Positions 42,799-51,395 of a stretch of DNA of 64,000 nucleotides are shown piece after piece. The stretch is from Thermoflexus sp042408815 (lineage in GTDB: Bacteria; Chloroflexota; Anaerolineae; Thermoflexales; Thermoflexaceae), in assembly GCF_042408815.1 (NCBI RefSeq), contig NZ_JBHOQR010000014.1, positions 1-64,000 of the forward strand, given 5' to 3'. A program made the translations under genes and the position numbers. Below the pieces are notes generated by a model that saw only the letters and a program-made list of their open reading frames with translations, searched no databases and had not been told where the DNA came from. The stretch's first letter is position 1. Each line of letters opens with the position of its first letter.

Positions 42799-44001
42799 TT
42801 AGGAAGATTCCCCCGCGCTCCCCCTTTCCTCCGCTTGCAGGCGGGCCTGGGCCATCTCCCAATCCAGCATCGCGTATTCAGGGGAAGCCACGCGACGCAA
42901 GCTGAGGGCCAGGCGCCGGTTCTCCCGATCGATCCGGATCAGGCGCACCACCCGCTCTTCCCCTTCCCGAACCACCTCTTTGGGATGATGCACTCGATGT
43001 TCGGCCAGCTCAGAGACGTGGATCAGGCCCTCCACGCCCGGGAACTCCTTCAGCGCCGCGAAGGCTCCGAAATTGGTCAGCCGGGTGATCACGGCCTCGA
43101 CCAGCTGCCCTTCCCGGAGTTGAGCCACCGCCTGCTGCCAGGGGTCCGGCTCCACCCGTTTGCGGCTCAGGGCGATCCGTTTCCGCTCCCGATCCACCCG
43201 GATCACTTCCACCTCAACCTCCTGGCCGACAGAGAGAACCTCTCGGGGATGGTTCACCCGATGCCAGGAGAGCTCGCTGATATGGATCAGACCCTCTGCG
43301 CCGCCCAGATCGACGAACGCTCCAAAGTCCGTCAGGCTGATCACGCGCCCTTTCACGCGCATGCCCGGCTCGAGACGGGCGAGCAGCTCTTCCTTCTGAC
43401 GACGCCGAAGCTCCTCCTGGGCGGCTCGCTCCGAGAGGATCAACCGGTTGGCCTCCGGATTCACCTCGATGATCCGGACATGGATTTTCTGGCCCACCCG
43501 GCGCTTCAGCCGCTGCTCCACAGGCAGTTTTTCCTCCCCCACCTCCTGCGGAACCACCTGGGATGCGGGAATGAACCCGCGAAGCCGGCCGACCCTCACC
43601 ACCAGCCCGCCCTTGTTATAACTGTTGACCGTGAGCTCCAGGATCTCTCCTTCCTCCATCATCCGCCGGGCTTGCTGCCAGTCCTCCTCCATCAGCGCCC
43701 GTTGGAGGGAAAGCAGGATGTTCCCGCTGCGATCCTCGGGATTCACCACCTGGACCTGGATCACGTCTCCCTCTCGCAGGACCTCCCGGATCTCTTTGGG
43801 CACCCGTTCCAGCTCGCGACCTGTGATCACCCCTTCCGCCTTCATTCCGATATCCACCAGGATCTGCGTCGGGGTGATCTGCACGATCGTCCCCTGCACG
43901 ATATCCCCCCGCCGAAGGGAGGAAGGGGCCATCTCCAGCCATTCGCCCATCTCGGCCATAGCGCTTTCGGGGCGGTCCTGCTGGATCTCTTCGTTCATCA
44001 C
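42799..44001 (-). CDS. rpsA: Ribosomal protein S1-like, four S1 domains
   Basis: A 400-residue RNA-binding protein with four S1 OB-folds at about residues 30-100, 115-185, 212-282 and 296-370. Recognisable cores are GDIVQGTIVQITPTQILVD, GMRVKGRVISLTDFGAFVD and NFGAFAALKEFPGVEGLIHV. Short S1 proteins of this type help mRNA binding on the 30S subunit. The start is GTG 44001 or the adjacent ATG 43998; a GGGAGTAGG stretch lies upstream. It is transcribed from its own promoter and followed by a hairpin terminator. Confidence 0.92.
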   Translation of the reverse strand: MMNEEIQQDRPESAMAEMGEWLEMAPSSLRRGDIVQGTIVQITPTQILVDIGMKAEGVITGRELERVPKEIREVLREGDVIQVQVVNPEDRSGNILLSLQRALMEEDWQQARRMMEEGEILELTVNSYNKGGLVVRVGRLRGFIPASQVVPQEVGEEKLPVEQRLKRRVGQKIHVRIIEVNPEANRLILSERAAQEELRRRQKEELLARLEPGMRVKGRVISLTDFGAFVDLGGAEGLIHISELSWHRVNHPREVLSVGQEVEVEVIRVDRERKRIALSRKRVEPDPWQQAVAQLREGQLVEAVITRLTNFGAFAALKEFPGVEGLIHVSELAEHRVHHPKEVVREGEERVVRLIRIDRENRRLALSLRRVASPEYAMLDWEMAQARLQAEERGSAGESS

Positions 44002-44078
44002 GGAGCCTACTCCCTGATGGCAGATTCGAATCGTTGGACCGCGGAGCGCCGCGCCGGCTCCGCAAAAGGCTTTCCCCC

Positions 44079-44107
44079 ATTATAGTCAGTCCGGTGGGAT
44101 TCCGCAA
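44079..44107 (-). promoter_or_regulatory. Promoter of rpsA
   Basis: On the minus strand TTGCGG (44102-44107), a 17-base spacer and TATAAT (44079-44084) lie about 80 bases upstream of the start codon, in the birA-rpsA gap. Confidence 0.65.
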
Positions 44108-44136
44108 AGATAACTAACGGAAGCCATGATCCTTGA

Positions 44137-44937
44137 TCACCAGCGCAGAGAGACATCCCCCACCCGGAAATATTCCCGATGTCCATCGGGCAGGCGCAAC
44201 CAGAGTCCGCCCTCCGGGCCGACGGATTCGGCAACCCCCTCCCAGACCTTCTCGGGAGTGTGGATCCGGACCGGGCGGCCCAGCATGATCAGGCGAGCCG
44301 CCCAGCGCTCCAGCACACTGGCCCCTTCGCTCCATTCGATATACAGGCGGACGAAGGCCCGCAATAGGCCTTCCAGCACGACCCGCCGAGGGACCACATG
44401 CCCGATGGTCTCGCAGATGCTGCCCATCGTCTCGGCGAGTTCGGGAGGCGCCGCTGCGAGGGGAGTATTCACATTGATCCCGATCCCAATCACCGCGAAG
44501 GCAGGGGGAGCCGATTCCACCAGGATCCCACCGGCCTTCCGCCAGGCGGACACGGGGATCTCCCGATTTCGATCCGGAGGGATCATGATGTCGTTGGGCC
44601 ATTTCAGGCCCACGGGACAGCCAACCGCCTCTATGCTTTCCACAGCAGCCAGCCCTGCGATCATCGTCAGCTGGGGCCAATCTTCAGGCAGGCGGCGCGG
44701 ACGCACCAGGATCGAAACGGCCAACGCCGTCCCGGGCGGGGTCCACCAGGAGCGCCCGGCCCGCCCTCGCCCGGCCCGCTGGGCATCAGCCAGCACCACC
44801 ACGCCCTCCGGGGCCCCCATTTCCCCCAGATCCCGGGCGATATCATTGGTGGAACCCACCTCTTCATAGAGGTGGAGATCCTGTACCCATGGAATCCTTT
44901 CCGCTATCTGAAGTACTTCCGCAGGATCCCAGCCCAT
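44137..44937 (-). CDS. birA: Biotin-[acetyl-CoA-carboxylase] ligase
   Basis: A 266-residue enzyme that activates biotin to biotinyl-AMP and attaches it to biotin carboxyl carrier protein. Key motifs are VGSTNDIARDL, GRGRAGRSWWTPPG (biotinyl-AMP loop), LKWPNDIM with catalytic Lys, GGILVE and IGIGINVN, with a C-terminal SH3-like cap. It lacks the N-terminal HTH of E. coli BirA, so it is a group I ligase without repressor activity. Confidence 0.93.
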   Translation of the reverse strand: MGWDPAEVLQIAERIPWVQDLHLYEEVGSTNDIARDLGEMGAPEGVVVLADAQRAGRGRAGRSWWTPPGTALAVSILVRPRRLPEDWPQLTMIAGLAAVESIEAVGCPVGLKWPNDIMIPPDRNREIPVSAWRKAGGILVESAPPAFAVIGIGINVNTPLAAAPPELAETMGSICETIGHVVPRRVVLEGLLRAFVRLYIEWSEGASVLERWAARLIMLGRPVRIHTPEKVWEGVAESVGPEGGLWLRLPDGHREYFRVGDVSLRW

Positions 44938-45014
44938 CGCGCTCCTTGGCCTCTGGAGACTTTAGGAACGTGCGGGAAACCGAAGACGCCCCGCGGGAGT
45001 TTTTCGCACACCCC

Positions 45015-46526
45015 CTAAGGGGTCGGGAATTCCGATGAGCCGCCGCATGCGCCTTCCTTCCTGAGCCAAATAGAGGCCGTCTCATCCTGATACATCCGCT
45101 TCCAGCGCGGCGAATGCGCGACCGCTTCCACGAGGGCCGGTTGCTCCTGCGAGCTCAACATCAATAGACACACCCCATAGCGAGCCAGCCGCTCCTCCCA
45201 GTCCGGCGCCGCCACGCTGATCCCCAGATAATCCTCCCAGATCGCCATCGGATAAAGCTCCAGCCGGGTATCCACGAACACCGGATAATCGGGATGGGCC
45301 GCCCAGATCAAGTAGCTGCCGAACGAGAGGGCATGGAACATCGGCCCCGGCGGTCGTTCCTGAAGCAGGAAGGCCGTCGCCGCAACCGGCGTTTCCCTCG
45401 AGATCAGCCCGGCCTTGGCGGCAGGCATCGGCCACCACGCTTTGAACCAGGGAAGCGCCGCGAAGACCATCCCGCCCAGCAATCCCAGGAACAATCCGTT
45501 CAGGGCAGGGATCCGAGTTCGCTCCGGCCGTTCCGGCCAGAGGGCCTGGATCCGCGCCGCGAGGATCGGCGCCGCCACCATCCCGAACCACACCACCCCC
45601 CGGGAGGTCTGGAGCCCCAGCAGGGCGAACGCCCCGGCGATCAGGAGATGAGGGGGCGAAAGGCGACGCGGGGGCATCGCCAACAGCAACCCCGTCAACG
45701 CCACCGCGGCATAAAACAGTAGCCCGTGGCGGTCCAGGCCCGGCGGGGCCCACTCCGGAACCAGGGTCCGGATCACCGGGTGACGGGCCATATGGATCGA
45801 ATACGCATACACGCCGAAACCCTGGGGGTTCAGCCCAGTGGTCAGAACGGTCAGCCCCAAGGCCAGAAGGAAAGGGCGCACCGACATCCCGCGTCCCTCA
45901 GGGATCCCGCCCTCAAGCGCCTTCCCCACCAGCGTCGATCCGATCAGCATCAGGCCGAGCGGAAAAGATCCATGGGTGTTGACCCAGAGGGCCATCCCGA
46001 CGGGGAAGATCCAGAGCCAGCGCAGGGAGCGTTCCAGCCCGGCGAGCCCCCGGAGGAACAGCGCGCCGGCCAGGAAGGCGAAGGCCTGGGGCCGCACATT
46101 CCAGTCGTCGAGCCCCAAGGCGGCCGCCACGACAATCCCCAGGGCTGCAGCCCGCGGCCCGCTGGCCTCCCATGCCGTCCACAGGATCAAGCCGTAGGCG
46201 GACGTGATCAACAGGCTGTGAGCGAATACGTTCAGCGCCGGGCCGCCCAAGGCGTAAAGCCCATACATCAACACATCAGCCAACCAGAACATCGCATAGG
46301 ACGGATACGGCGCGCCGGCCCGGGTATACGAGAAGGTGTCCACCGTGGGGATGCGACCGGTTTGAAGGATCTCCCGCCCGACGGCAAGGTGCCACCAAAA
46401 ATCGTGGGGGCGGATGGGGTGGGTGCTGACGAACACGAAGATCCCCACCAGCGCGGTGAGGGCCAGCAGGTGCCCAGGCGTGATGGAACGCCAGAACCTG
46501 CGGAGGCGAACGGATATCCAAATCAT
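45015..46526 (-). CDS. Polytopic membrane protein, possible GT-C-type glycosyltransferase
   Basis: A 503-residue protein with about 11-12 hydrophobic segments and a C-terminal ~110-residue soluble part (VFVDTRLELYPMAIWEDYL). The first extracytoplasmic loop contains THPIRPHDFWWHLAVGREI and RIPTVDTFSYT, a D-FWW-HL pattern seen in uncharacterised bacterial GT-C-like proteins. No sugar donor or acceptor can be assigned. It is divergent from ruvB. The last residues (ACGGSSEFPTP) look like an extension into non-coding sequence. Confidence 0.6.
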   Translation of the reverse strand: MIWISVRLRRFWRSITPGHLLALTALVGIFVFVSTHPIRPHDFWWHLAVGREILQTGRIPTVDTFSYTRAGAPYPSYAMFWLADVLMYGLYALGGPALNVFAHSLLITSAYGLILWTAWEASGPRAAALGIVVAAALGLDDWNVRPQAFAFLAGALFLRGLAGLERSLRWLWIFPVGMALWVNTHGSFPLGLMLIGSTLVGKALEGGIPEGRGMSVRPFLLALGLTVLTTGLNPQGFGVYAYSIHMARHPVIRTLVPEWAPPGLDRHGLLFYAAVALTGLLLAMPPRRLSPPHLLIAGAFALLGLQTSRGVVWFGMVAAPILAARIQALWPERPERTRIPALNGLFLGLLGGMVFAALPWFKAWWPMPAAKAGLISRETPVAATAFLLQERPPGPMFHALSFGSYLIWAAHPDYPVFVDTRLELYPMAIWEDYLGISVAAPDWEERLARYGVCLLMLSSQEQPALVEAVAHSPRWKRMYQDETASIWLRKEGACGGSSEFPTP

Positions 46527-46590
46527 AGTCTCTTAACGGCGGGGCTGAACGATTCTTTATGGGGATGGCTTCGTTATCCCTTGAAGGAAG

Positions 46591-46596
46591 TATAAT
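46591..46596 (+). promoter_or_regulatory. -10 element of the ruvB-ruvX-mltG operon
   Basis: A TATAAT box at 46591-46596 predicts a start near 46603, about 24 bases before the TTG start of ruvB. A matching -35 is not obvious. Confidence 0.5.
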
Positions 46597-46626
46597 CGAT
46601 ATAGATCCCAGAGTGGGAGCGGCCGG

Positions 46627-47736
46627 TTGAAGCGTCGGAAGGATTCGCTGGAAGGGCAACCGCCTGGAAATCCATCCGCTGAGCCAGGGAGGCCGGAGCG
46701 CCCGATCTCCCCCTACGGGCGATCGGAGGAACATGCGATGGAGATGGCTCTCCGGCCCCAGCGGTTGGAGGAATTCATCGGCCAGGAGCGGGTGAAGGAG
46801 AACCTGCGCATCCTGATCGAGGCCGCGCGGGCCCGTGGGGAGCCCCTCGATCACCTGCTCTTCTACGGCCCCCCCGGCCTGGGCAAGACCACCCTGGCCA
46901 CCGTCATCGCCGCTGAGATGGGAGTCCCCATCCGCATCACCTCCGGCCCGGCCATCGAGCGGGCAGGGGATCTGGCGGCCATCCTCACTAACCTGCGGGC
47001 GGGCGAGATCCTTTTCATCGACGAGATCCACCGTCTCCCCCGGGCCGTGGAGGAGATCCTCTATCCCGCCATGGAGGACTTCGCTTTGGACATCATCATC
47101 GGGAAAGGTCCGGCCGCCCGCAGCATCCGCCTGAGCTTGCCCCGTTTTACCGTCATCGGTGCCACCACCCGCCTGGCTCTGCTCACCGCCCCGTTGCGTG
47201 CCCGCTTCGGCGCCATTTTCCGCCTGGACTTCTACGATCTGCCGGCGATGGAGACCATCGTCCGCCGCGCCGCCCGCGTGTTGGGGGTAGAGATCGACGC
47301 GAGCGGGGTGCGGGAGATCGCGCGCCGCGCCCGCGGCACTCCCCGCGTGGCCCTTCGCCTCCTGCGCCGCGTCCGCGATTACGCCCAAGTCCGCGCGGAC
47401 GGCGTCATCACCGGGCCGGTGGCCGCTGAGGCCCTTCGGCTGATGGAGGTAGACCCTCTGGGGCTGGACGAGCTGGACCGGCGGCTGATGCGCACGATGG
47501 CGGAGAAGTTCGGCGGCGGCCCTGTCGGCCTGGAGACCCTGGCCGCGGCCCTCTCCGAGGAGCCCGATACAATCATGGATGTAGTGGAACCTTACCTGCT
47601 GCAGCTGGGCTTTTTAGACCGCACACCCCGGGGCCGGGTGCTCACCCGCCGCGCCTACGAGCACCTGGGCCTCCCCTACCCTGGCGAGGCGACCCAGCCT
47701 CCCCTGCCGATGGAGTCGGCCGGATGGGACGGGTGA
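46627..47736 (+). CDS. ruvB: Holliday junction branch-migration helicase RuvB
   Basis: A 369-residue AAA+ motor that drives branch migration with RuvA. LRPQRLEEFIGQ, Walker A GPPGLGKTTLA, Walker B LFIDEIHRLPR, sensor I GATTR and the C-terminal winged helix (PRVALRLLRRVRDYA) are present. The start is a TTG at 46627 with GGGAG upstream, consistent with the -10 box 30 bases before it. An internal ATG near 46738 would give a shorter, Thermus-like protein. It overlaps ruvX by 13 bases. ruvA and ruvC are not present here. Confidence 0.95.
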   Translation: MKRRKDSLEGQPPGNPSAEPGRPERPISPYGRSEEHAMEMALRPQRLEEFIGQERVKENLRILIEAARARGEPLDHLLFYGPPGLGKTTLATVIAAEMGVPIRITSGPAIERAGDLAAILTNLRAGEILFIDEIHRLPRAVEEILYPAMEDFALDIIIGKGPAARSIRLSLPRFTVIGATTRLALLTAPLRARFGAIFRLDFYDLPAMETIVRRAARVLGVEIDASGVREIARRARGTPRVALRLLRRVRDYAQVRADGVITGPVAAEALRLMEVDPLGLDELDRRLMRTMAEKFGGGPVGLETLAAALSEEPDTIMDVVEPYLLQLGFLDRTPRGRVLTRRAYEHLGLPYPGEATQPPLPMESAGWDG

Positions 47737-48161
47737 TGGCGTTGGATCTCGGGGAGAAGCGCATCGGGGTCGCCCTCAGTGACCCCACCCGCACCATCGC
47801 CCGCCCCTTGGTCGTCCTCCCACGCACCTCCCGGCGGGCCGTGGTGGAGGCCCTGCGCCGCCTGATCGCCGCGCACGAAGTGGAAGCGATCGTCATCGGC
47901 CTCCCCCGTAGCCTCTCCGGAGCGGAAGGGCCTCAGGCCCAGTGGGTCCGCCGGGAAGCTGAAGCCCTGGCCCGACAGCTGCCGGTCCCGGTGGTGTGGT
48001 GGGACGAACGGCTGTCCACGGTCACCGCGGCCACCTATCGCGCCCTGCGGGGCGCACGACGCCGAGATCCCCTGGACGCCGAGGCGGCAGCGGTGATCCT
48101 TCAGGACTACCTGGAAGCGCAGCGGGCCGCTGCCGCCGGCCCGGAGCTCTCCTCGGAGTGA
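47724..48161 (+). CDS. ruvX: Putative Holliday junction resolvase / pre-16S rRNA nuclease
   Basis: A 145-residue RNase H-fold protein of the YqgF/RuvX family, implicated in 16S rRNA 5' processing and recombination. ALDLGEKRIGVALSD carries the first catalytic Asp, VIGLPRSLSG is the phosphate-contact loop, WWDERLSTVTA gives the Glu, and DAEAAAVILQDYL the last Asp. It overlaps ruvB by 13 bases, and mltG begins 5 bases after its stop, so the three genes form one operon. Confidence 0.93.
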   Translation: MGRVMALDLGEKRIGVALSDPTRTIARPLVVLPRTSRRAVVEALRRLIAAHEVEAIVIGLPRSLSGAEGPQAQWVRREAEALARQLPVPVVWWDERLSTVTAATYRALRGARRRDPLDAEAAAVILQDYLEAQRAAAAGPELSSE

Positions 48162-48166
48162 GCGGA

Positions 48167-49318
48167 ATGGCCCGACGACGCCCCCCTCGCCAGACCTTAC
48201 GGTGGCTCCTCGCCCTCGGGACCGCTGCTTTCTTCTGCGGCACCCTGGGAGCAGTCCTCCTCCCCCACCTCGGGCGCCCGGACGTGGGACCCGGCCCGGC
48301 CCTCTCCAACTCCCCTCTGGACTGGGGTCTGGGCTTTTACCTGCTCCTGCGCCGGGGCGACTTGGAGCGGCCAGCCGGCGATGATCCCGCCCCTGTCCTC
48401 TTCGTCATCCAGCCTGGCCAGTCGGTGACCGAGGTCGCTCAAGCCCTGGCGGAGGCTGGCTTGATCCGGGATGCTTTCCTCTTCCGGGCCTATGTGCGCT
48501 ACCACGGCCTGGATCGGGAGATCCAAGCGGGGGAATACACGCTCCGCAAAACGATGACCATCCCGCAGGTCGCCGAGGCCCTCCGGTCGGGCCGCAAGGC
48601 GGAGTGGACGGTCCGCATTCGGGAGGGCCTGCGCCTGGAGGAGGTCGCCGAAGCCGTTGCTGCCCAGACCCATCTTTCCGCCTCTGCGGTCCTCACAGCC
48701 GCGCGGGATGGGACGCGCTGGCGTGCCCGCTTCGCCTTCCTCGCCGACCTGCCGCCCGGAGCGACCCTGGAAGGCTACCTGTTCCCCGACACATACCGGT
48801 TCGCCCGAGACGCCACAGCTGAAGACCTTATCGCGCGCATGCTGGAGAACTTCGGGCGTAAGGTGACCCCGGAGAAGATCGCTGCCGCCCGGACCCGGGG
48901 GCTCACCCTTCACCAGGTGGTCACCCTGGCCTCCATTGTGGAGCGGGAGGCCGTTCTCCCCGCCGAGCGTCCCCTCATCGCCAGCGTCTACCTCAACCGA
49001 CTGGCCGCGGGCATGAAGCTGGACGCCGATCCCACGGTGCAATACGCCCTGGGTTATCAAGCGGACCAGAAAACGTGGTGGAAGAGCCCCCTGACCCTGG
49101 ACGACCTACAGGTGGATTCCCCCTACAACACCTATCGATACCCTGGGTTGCCCCCAGGGCCCATTGCCAACCCGGGCCTGGCCTCCATTGAAGCCGTGCT
49201 GAGCCCAGCGGAGACAGATTATTTTTATTTCATGGCGGACTGCGTGAAAAAGGACGGCAGCCACTGGTTCGCCCGCACCCAGGAAGAGCACCTGAAGAAT
49301 TTCCAGCGGTGTCCATAG
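48167..49318 (+). CDS. mltG: Endolytic murein transglycosylase
   Basis: A 383-residue YceG-family lytic transglycosylase that cleaves nascent peptidoglycan glycan strands. One N-terminal membrane span (about residues 11-33) is followed by a LysM-like subdomain (FVIQPGQSVTEVAQAL) and the catalytic domain. The latter has ASIVEREAVLPAER, containing the catalytic Glu, and LDADPTVQYALG and SPYNTYRYPGLPPGPIANPG. The start at 48167 is preferred because upstream codons overlap ruvX. Confidence 0.94.
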   Translation: MARRRPPRQTLRWLLALGTAAFFCGTLGAVLLPHLGRPDVGPGPALSNSPLDWGLGFYLLLRRGDLERPAGDDPAPVLFVIQPGQSVTEVAQALAEAGLIRDAFLFRAYVRYHGLDREIQAGEYTLRKTMTIPQVAEALRSGRKAEWTVRIREGLRLEEVAEAVAAQTHLSASAVLTAARDGTRWRARFAFLADLPPGATLEGYLFPDTYRFARDATAEDLIARMLENFGRKVTPEKIAAARTRGLTLHQVVTLASIVEREAVLPAERPLIASVYLNRLAAGMKLDADPTVQYALGYQADQKTWWKSPLTLDDLQVDSPYNTYRYPGLPPGPIANPGLASIEAVLSPAETDYFYFMADCVKKDGSHWFARTQEEHLKNFQRCP

Positions 49319-49418
49319 AACCGGCCCATTCCCGGGCGAGAAGCCCCACGACCATCCCGAGGCCAGAGACCCGGTCCCCAGACGATCGCCACGCTCCCCT
49401 CTACTCCTTCCTGAAGTC

Positions 49419-49452
49419 TTGTATAGCAAACTTACATTGTGTATAATAAACT
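49419..49452 (+). promoter_or_regulatory. Promoter and direct-repeat operator of the IclR-PNPOx gene
   Basis: TTGTAT (49419-49424), 17 bases, then TATAAT (49442-49447) form a promoter about 30 bases before the GTG start. Two copies of GTATANNAAACT (49421-49432 and 49441-49452) are spaced exactly 20 bp apart, one over the -35 and one over the -10. Spacing by about two helical turns suggests a dimeric regulator binding site, plausibly for the regulator's own gene. Confidence 0.65.
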
Positions 49453-49476
49453 CCAGCTCAACTGGAGAGGCCTGCC

Positions 49477-50571
49477 GTGGCGTATATTCATCGCGTGCCC
49501 GCCCTGGAGCGCGCGCTCCAGATCCTGGAATGGATCGCGGAGCGGCCGGAGGGGGCTTCCCCCTCGGATTTGATGGAACACCTGGGCCTCTCCCGCACCG
49601 GGACCTTTGCGCTGCTCAACACGCTGAAGGCCCGCGGGTATCTGGAACAAAGTGGCCCCCGGGGGCGCTACCGCCTGGGCCCGCGCTGGTGGACCCTCGC
49701 AGCCCGAGCGCACCCGGAGCGAAGGTTGCGAGAGCTGTTCCGGGCGGAGGTCCAGGGATTTCCCGAGAGCATTGCCTTAGTGCGCCCCGTCGGGAATGAA
49801 GGCGTGGTGATGGAAACCATCCTGGGACGCTACCCGTTGATCGGCCGTTGGGAAGTAGGGGAACAGTTTCCGCTCTCCGAAAGCGCGGCCGGCTGGGTGT
49901 TCCTGGCGGATCGCGAGACCGGCCGGCGTTGGGAACGGATCCGCCGGAAGGGGATCGCCCGCCGCGCGGTGGGATCGCTGCTGGAGATCGCGGCGCCGAT
50001 CTGTCCGGATGGTTATCGGCCCGCCGCGGCCCTGGCGGTGCGCCTGCCTGCTGCCCGAACGAGCCATGCCCTCTTGGAAAAGCTACGGGCCGCGGCCGCC
50101 CGTCTCTCCTTCCGCCTGGGCGCGCCGGTCTACCAGCCCTACGCCGTCGAGCCGCCGGAGCTCCCGCTGCGTCCGCTTCGCCCACCGGAGATCGCCGCTT
50201 TCCTGGAAGGGCCATGGGTGGCTCGATTGATCGGCTTGCGGACCGACGGGCGCCCTTACGCCGTTCCGGTCTGGTATGTATGGGAGCGGCCGGCCATCTG
50301 GATTGCCGCCTTCCCCGGCTCCCGCTGGCCCGAATATGTACGGGCCCGCCCACGGATTACCATGCTGATCGATGAGCCGTGGCCCCCTCTGCGACGCGTT
50401 CGGGTGGAAGGAGAAGCGCGCCCCGTCCCCTTCCCAGAAGGGCCCGAGGGATTGATCACCCGCCTCACGCATCGGTATGGCGTGGACTGGCCCCCCCTTC
50501 GTCATGGCCTGGATACCTTCCGGATCCTTCCGGAGCGCCTGGAAGGACGGCGTGGATTGATGGCTTCGTAA
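49477..50571 (+). CDS. IclR-type regulator fused to a PNPOx-like flavin-binding domain
   Basis: A 364-residue three-part protein. Residues 5-70 are an IclR winged helix (ALERALQILEWIAERPEG, RTGTFALLNTLKARGYL, GRYRLGPRWWTLA). Residues 80-220 resemble a shortened IclR effector domain (FPLSESAAGWVFLAD, AAPICPDGYRPAAALAV). Residues 235-355 read as a pyridoxamine-5'-phosphate-oxidase-like split barrel (VARLIGLRTDGRPYAVPVWY, WPEYVRARPRITMLID, VRVEGEARPV), a fold that binds FMN, F420 or haem. The start is GTG 49477 with GGAGAGG upstream. An ABC importer follows 72 bases later. A flavin- or vitamin-responsive regulator is inferred. Confidence 0.8.
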   Translation: MAYIHRVPALERALQILEWIAERPEGASPSDLMEHLGLSRTGTFALLNTLKARGYLEQSGPRGRYRLGPRWWTLAARAHPERRLRELFRAEVQGFPESIALVRPVGNEGVVMETILGRYPLIGRWEVGEQFPLSESAAGWVFLADRETGRRWERIRRKGIARRAVGSLLEIAAPICPDGYRPAAALAVRLPAARTSHALLEKLRAAAARLSFRLGAPVYQPYAVEPPELPLRPLRPPEIAAFLEGPWVARLIGLRTDGRPYAVPVWYVWERPAIWIAAFPGSRWPEYVRARPRITMLIDEPWPPLRRVRVEGEARPVPFPEGPEGLITRLTHRYGVDWPPLRHGLDTFRILPERLEGRRGLMAS

Positions 50572-50642
50572 GGGCGACGGCAGGCGCTCCGCTGCGCAGG
50601 CCTTTTCAGGGAATCCAGAAGATCCGCCATGGAGCATTCCGA

Positions 50643-51395
50643 ATGCTGGAGATCCAAATCCGGCATGTGCATCAGGGATTCCCCACTCCCCAAGGGGAGT
50701 GGGTGGTCTTCAAGGATCTGAACCTGGAGATCCCTCCCGGCTCCTTCACCGTCATCGTGGGGCCCAGCGGGTGCGGAAAGTCCACCCTGCTCCGGATCGT
50801 CGCCGGCCTCCTGCGCCCCACCGCCGGTCAGGTCCGTCTGGGCACCTTTTCCCCGGAGGAGGCGCGCGCGGCCCGATGGATCGGCTGGATGGGACAGGGG
50901 CCGGCCCTCCTTCCATGGCGCACGGTGGAAGGCAACATCCGGCTCGCCCTGGAGGTCAACGGCCGATCGCTCCGACCGGCCCTCGCCATCCAGGAGCTGA
51001 TCGGACTGGTTGGCCTGAGCGGGTTCGAGCGGGCCTATCCCCATATGCTCTCCGGCGGGATGCAGCAGCGCGTGGCCCTGGCCCGGACCCTGGCCCCGGG
51101 CCCGCGGGTGTGGTTGATGGACGAGCCGTTCGCGGCCCTAGATGCCCTGACCCGCGAGCAGCTCTTAGAGGAAGTGGAGCGGCTCTGGCAGCGGTTCCGG
51201 GCGACGGTCCTGTGGGTCACCCACGACCTGTATGAGGCCGCACGCCTGGCGGATGAGGTGGTTGTCCTCGCCGGGCGCCCCGCTCGGATCCGGGCCCGCT
51301 TTCCCATCCCGGATCCCCGGCCGCGGCAAGATGAGCGACGGATTGGCGAATGGGCGCAGAGGATCCGTCAGGCCCTCGCTGGAGGCACCCGATGA
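50643..51395 (+). CDS. NitT/TauT-family ABC transporter ATP-binding protein
   Basis: A 250-residue ATPase: Walker A GPSGCGKST, a Q-loop region reading GWMGQGPALLPWRTV, signature LSGGMQQRVALARTL, Walker B VWLMDEPFAALDAL and the H-loop VTHDLYEA. The length and C-terminus match SsuB/TauB-type importers. GGAG lies upstream of the ATG at 50643. Its stop overlaps the permease start (ATGA). It energises the importer formed with the next two genes. Confidence 0.93.
   Translation: MLEIQIRHVHQGFPTPQGEWVVFKDLNLEIPPGSFTVIVGPSGCGKSTLLRIVAGLLRPTAGQVRLGTFSPEEARAARWIGWMGQGPALLPWRTVEGNIRLALEVNGRSLRPALAIQELIGLVGLSGFERAYPHMLSGGMQQRVALARTLAPGPRVWLMDEPFAALDALTREQLLEEVERLWQRFRATVLWVTHDLYEAARLADEVVVLAGRPARIRARFPIPDPRPRQDERRIGEWAQRIRQALAGGTR

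Noticed and set aside
42700..42800. Possible small ORF between clpC and rpsA.
   Set aside because: The frame is Pro/Arg-rich and coincides with the rpsA terminator hairpin.
49319..49476. Looked for an FMN (RFN) or TPP riboswitch ahead of the regulator/importer genes.
   Set aside because: The conserved riboswitch core segments are absent from this 158-base gap.
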